Position numbers and translations under genes: made by a program
Shown here: positions 16,846 to 18,759 of the stretch, one piece after another
Layout of the letters: every line of letters starts with the position of its first letter
Numbering within the stretch: position 1 is the first letter of the stretch
The notes under the pieces: generated by a model
Told to the model about the DNA's origin: nothing
What the model saw: only the letters and a program-made list of their open reading frames with translations
The model's database searches: none
Origin: JAGMDK01 sp023128695
GTDB lineage: Bacteria > Planctomycetota > Phycisphaerae > UBA1845 > Fen-1342
Direction of reading: 5' to 3'
Assembly: GCA_030628805.1 (NCBI GenBank)
Contig: DAOVQG010000052.1
Location: 1-18,759, forward strand
DNA: 18,759 bases

Positions 16846-17841
16846 ATGAGCATCAAGTGCGCTATGATGCTTGGTGACGATGATCAGTTTCGAGAAACCA
16901 CGGACTCCCGTTCGCGCGGCGCCGCGCGGGCTGAAGCACGCGGCCCTTCAGTCGGGGTTTTATCAAGAAAGAAGCGCTGGCGGCGGTTCAAATGGTCGGT
17001 GCGGATCGCTGTTATTCTCTTTGTGATTGGGTATCTCAAATTCGTGGGCTTCGACGGTCAGTTTTACTACCCGAACTCCAAGGTCTACTTTCAGCCCGAG
17101 GAGTTCGGCCTCGCTTATGAGGACGTGACCTTTCCAACTCGGGATGGCCTGATGCTCTCCGGCTGGTTCCTGCCGGCCCGCGGTAAGCCGAAGGGCACCG
17201 TCGTGCACTTTCACGGCAACGCCGCCAATATCTCCAACCACGTGGCCCTGGTTCACTGGCTGCCGGCGGCGGGTTATCACGTCCTGATGTTCGATTACCG
17301 CGAGTATGGCAAGTCGGAGGGTCACATTACTCGCGCCGGCACGATCCTCGACGGTCACGCCGCCCTCGATTTCGCCCTTTCGCGCCCGGAAGCGAAGCAC
17401 CTGCCGCTGTTCTTCTACGGTCAATCGCTCGGCGGGGCCGTGGCGATCGTGGTCGCGGCGGAGCGGCCCGAGGTCAACGGCGTCGTGGCCGAATCGACCT
17501 TCAGTAATTATCGCCGCATCGCCGCCCGGCACGCGCGCGGCATGGTCTACTTTGACTGGCTCAGCAAGCTGTTGGCGTCGCTGACGATTTCGTCGGGCCA
17601 CGATCCGCTCGATGTCGTGGACCGTCTTGCCCCGCGAGCGCTGCTGGTGATCGCGGCGGAGAACGACCGGTTGTGCTTCCCCGAGCTGGCCCGGGAGCTA
17701 TATGACGCCGCCGGCGAACCGAAATCGTATTGGCTCGCCCCCCGCGCCGAACACCTGAGCATCCTCGACGAGCACCCGCGTGAATTGAGCGAACGTATGA
17801 TGGCTTTCTTCGAGCAGGCGCGGACGAACAATGCCCGCTGA
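16846..17841 (+). CDS. Membrane-anchored alpha/beta hydrolase
   Basis: A protein of about 331 aa. A basic stretch (RKKRWRRFKW) leads into one membrane helix (SVRIAVILFVIGYLKFVGF), so the hydrolase is probably anchored with its catalytic domain outside the cytoplasm. The domain shows an oxyanion segment HFHGNAANIS, DYREYGKSEG, the nucleophile elbow GQSLGGA, a late acidic residue in AENDRLCFPE, and the final histidine in APRAEHLSI: a complete Ser-Asp-His triad. It is closest in style to the ABHD13/BEM46 and S33-type hydrolases; the substrate is unknown. The start is not certain: ATG 16846, 16864 and 16867 are possible, as is a start after the in-frame palindromic repeat (16921-16962), and none has a good ribosome site. 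Confidence 0.82.
   Translation: MSIKCAMMLGDDDQFRETTDSRSRGAARAEARGPSVGVLSRKKRWRRFKWSVRIAVILFVIGYLKFVGFDGQFYYPNSKVYFQPEEFGLAYEDVTFPTRDGLMLSGWFLPARGKPKGTVVHFHGNAANISNHVALVHWLPAAGYHVLMFDYREYGKSEGHITRAGTILDGHAALDFALSRPEAKHLPLFFYGQSLGGAVAIVVAAERPEVNGVVAESTFSNYRRIAARHARGMVYFDWLSKLLASLTISSGHDPLDVVDRLAPRALLVIAAENDRLCFPELARELYDAAGEPKSYWLAPRAEHLSILDEHPRELSERMMAFFEQARTNNAR
16921..16962 (+). repeat. Palindromic element at N-terminus of hydrolase
   Basis: GCCGCGCGGGCTGAAGC begins a copy of the CCGCGGGCTTCAGC-type family. It reads in frame as AEARGPSVGVL. Bases 16930-16962 match 2847-2879 (reverse strand) at 30 of 33 positions, including a GGGGTTTTA tail outside the palindromic core. Confidence 0.85.
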
Positions 17842-17861
17842 GTCCGGCGGTCTCGCCGACA

Positions 17862-17925
17862 TGGGAGTGCCCCCATCCTGTTCACGTTCGACCGAAACGC
17901 GGAGCGGAAAAGACGGGGGCACCCA
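17862..17925. repeat. Palindrome between convergent genes
   Basis: GGAGTGCCCCCATC on the left (about 17864-17877) and GACGGGGGCACCCA on the right (17912-17925) form an imperfect stem. The outer motif matches the ends of the element at 5216-5364. The position, between the hydrolase stop and the convergent minus-strand stop, would suit a two-way terminator, but there is no T run on either side. Confidence 0.6.
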
Positions 17926-17962
17926 CGTGAACCACCCTGTAACTGTAAATCCGTGCTCAGTG

Positions 17963-18759
17963 CTACTCGCTCGGCGACTGCACGCCTTGCTCCTCTCGTT
18001 CGCAAAGCTCGAGGCAATAATTCAATTTGCGTTCAGCTCTTTCAACACAATTCACAAAGTCGTCTTTGGCATCGGACAAACACTTGACAAATTTCTTGGG
18101 ATGACCAGGACTTTGTTCGCTAGGCCCGTACAGGATAAGGCATTCATCTTCATCTTCATCGTTCTGCTCAAAGCAGTCTAAGATCCTATTCAAATATTTC
18201 AAGTAGCATTTTTCATAACAATCGTCACCCGCCTGCGTAGCCGCGTGCAGCTTCGTTTGCTGGGTTAGGATCTCTGGATCCTTGGTCCCGATCGACGCGA
18301 AATCCGGCCACAGGTAGCTGCCGTGCACCGTATGCGGTTTGCGATCGTCGGAAGTCGTGGACGGTCCATAAACCGCGTTGGCATAGAACACCGTCGTCAT
18401 CTCATGGAACCACACGAACATCGACATCGTCGCCGACATAATGCTGTCGGCAGGCGGTTCCGTGCCGTTGTCGTGCCAGATGAATAGATACACATCCGCT
18501 CTCGGGTGAGCGGCCAGGTAATTGCGCAGCGCCGCGGCGTAGGCCGGCTCGCCGTCCGTGTAACGCGCCGCCACTATGATCGGATCGAAGCGGCCTCCCG
18601 CCAGACGCGTCGTGAACTCGGCCGGGTCCGTCGTCAGCACCGCGCCCTCGCCCGTGCTCTCCCCAACCATTTTCCAGGTCGAGGCGTGCAGATAGGCCCC
18701 CGGCGACATGTCGGAATAGATCAGGATCGGCGGTTTTTTCGCCGGCTGGTCACCGCCGC
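17963..18759 (-). CDS. Unknown protein with mirror-symmetric cysteine tail (partial)
   Basis: The 5' end is missing. The frame stays open from the window edge through KKPPILIYSDMSPGAYL, so M at 18709 is probably internal. The visible part is about 265 aa. The N-terminal part looks like an alpha/beta sheet fold (ILIYSD, DPIIVAARYTDG, ADVYLFIWHDNG). The last 90 residues are charged helices with eight cysteines spaced C-X3-C-X10-C-X10-C-X19-C-X10-C-X10-C-X3-C (18002-18220). That pattern suits two antiparallel helices joined by four disulfides, or metal binding, so the protein may act outside the cytoplasm. I do not recognise a family and give no function. It converges on the hydrolase gene. Confidence 0.72.
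   Translation of the reverse strand, partial: GGDQPAKKPPILIYSDMSPGAYLHASTWKMVGESTGEGAVLTTDPAEFTTRLAGGRFDPIIVAARYTDGEPAYAAALRNYLAAHPRADVYLFIWHDNGTEPPADSIMSATMSMFVWFHEMTTVFYANAVYGPSTTSDDRKPHTVHGSYLWPDFASIGTKDPEILTQQTKLHAATQAGDDCYEKCYLKYLNRILDCFEQNDEDEDECLILYGPSEQSPGHPKKFVKCLSDAKDDFVNCVERAERKLNYCLELCEREEQGVQSPSE

Overview
The window looks like part of the chromosome of a GC-rich, free-living bacterium, most likely a member of the Planctomycetota. That placement is an impression from gene style: two GT-C membrane proteins with C-terminal TPRs, many interspersed palindromes, and a small STAS protein beside an HNH protein. No ribosomal RNA is present to test it, and no tRNA was seen. The two strongest taxonomic markers are a complete DnaG primase and a complete primary sigma factor.

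Layout, left to right. On the minus strand are a protein-kinase-like gene (160-996) with a long hairpin-rich leader and a GT-C/TPR membrane protein (1278-3527). A repeat-filled divergent spacer (3528-4107) follows. On the plus strand come an HNH nuclease-like gene, a STAS anti-sigma-factor antagonist, a structured repeat (5216-5364), a second GT-C/TPR protein, then dnaG and rpoD. dnaG and rpoD lie 22 bp apart and appear to be driven by a good -35/-10 promoter at 7693-7721.

Region 11421-16753 is an accessory block. Four minus-strand genes run from a predicted promoter at 15878-15906: a 76-aa protein with two cysteines, a sodium:solute symporter (SSS) protein, an AAA+ ATPase with a sigma-54-activator-like fold but no GAFTGA loop, and a SAM methyltransferase. 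The first three are joined by two ATGA stop/start overlaps, and the methyltransferase follows after 44 bp. Arrays of the same short repeat (core GAATCGGGGGACACC) lie on both sides of the block in opposite orientation. The AAA+ gene is visibly less GC-rich than dnaG/rpoD. This SSS plus AAA+ plus small-protein cassette is the best candidate in the window for an undescribed system.

On the right are a plus-strand membrane-anchored alpha/beta hydrolase (about 16846-17841) and a minus-strand gene cut by the window edge (17963-18759). The C-terminus of the latter has eight cysteines in mirror-symmetric spacing.

Repeats are the second theme. At least five palindromic families occur, and two have entered reading frames without breaking them. 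One of these encodes nearly the same peptide (AEARGPS-x-GVL) in two unrelated membrane proteins.
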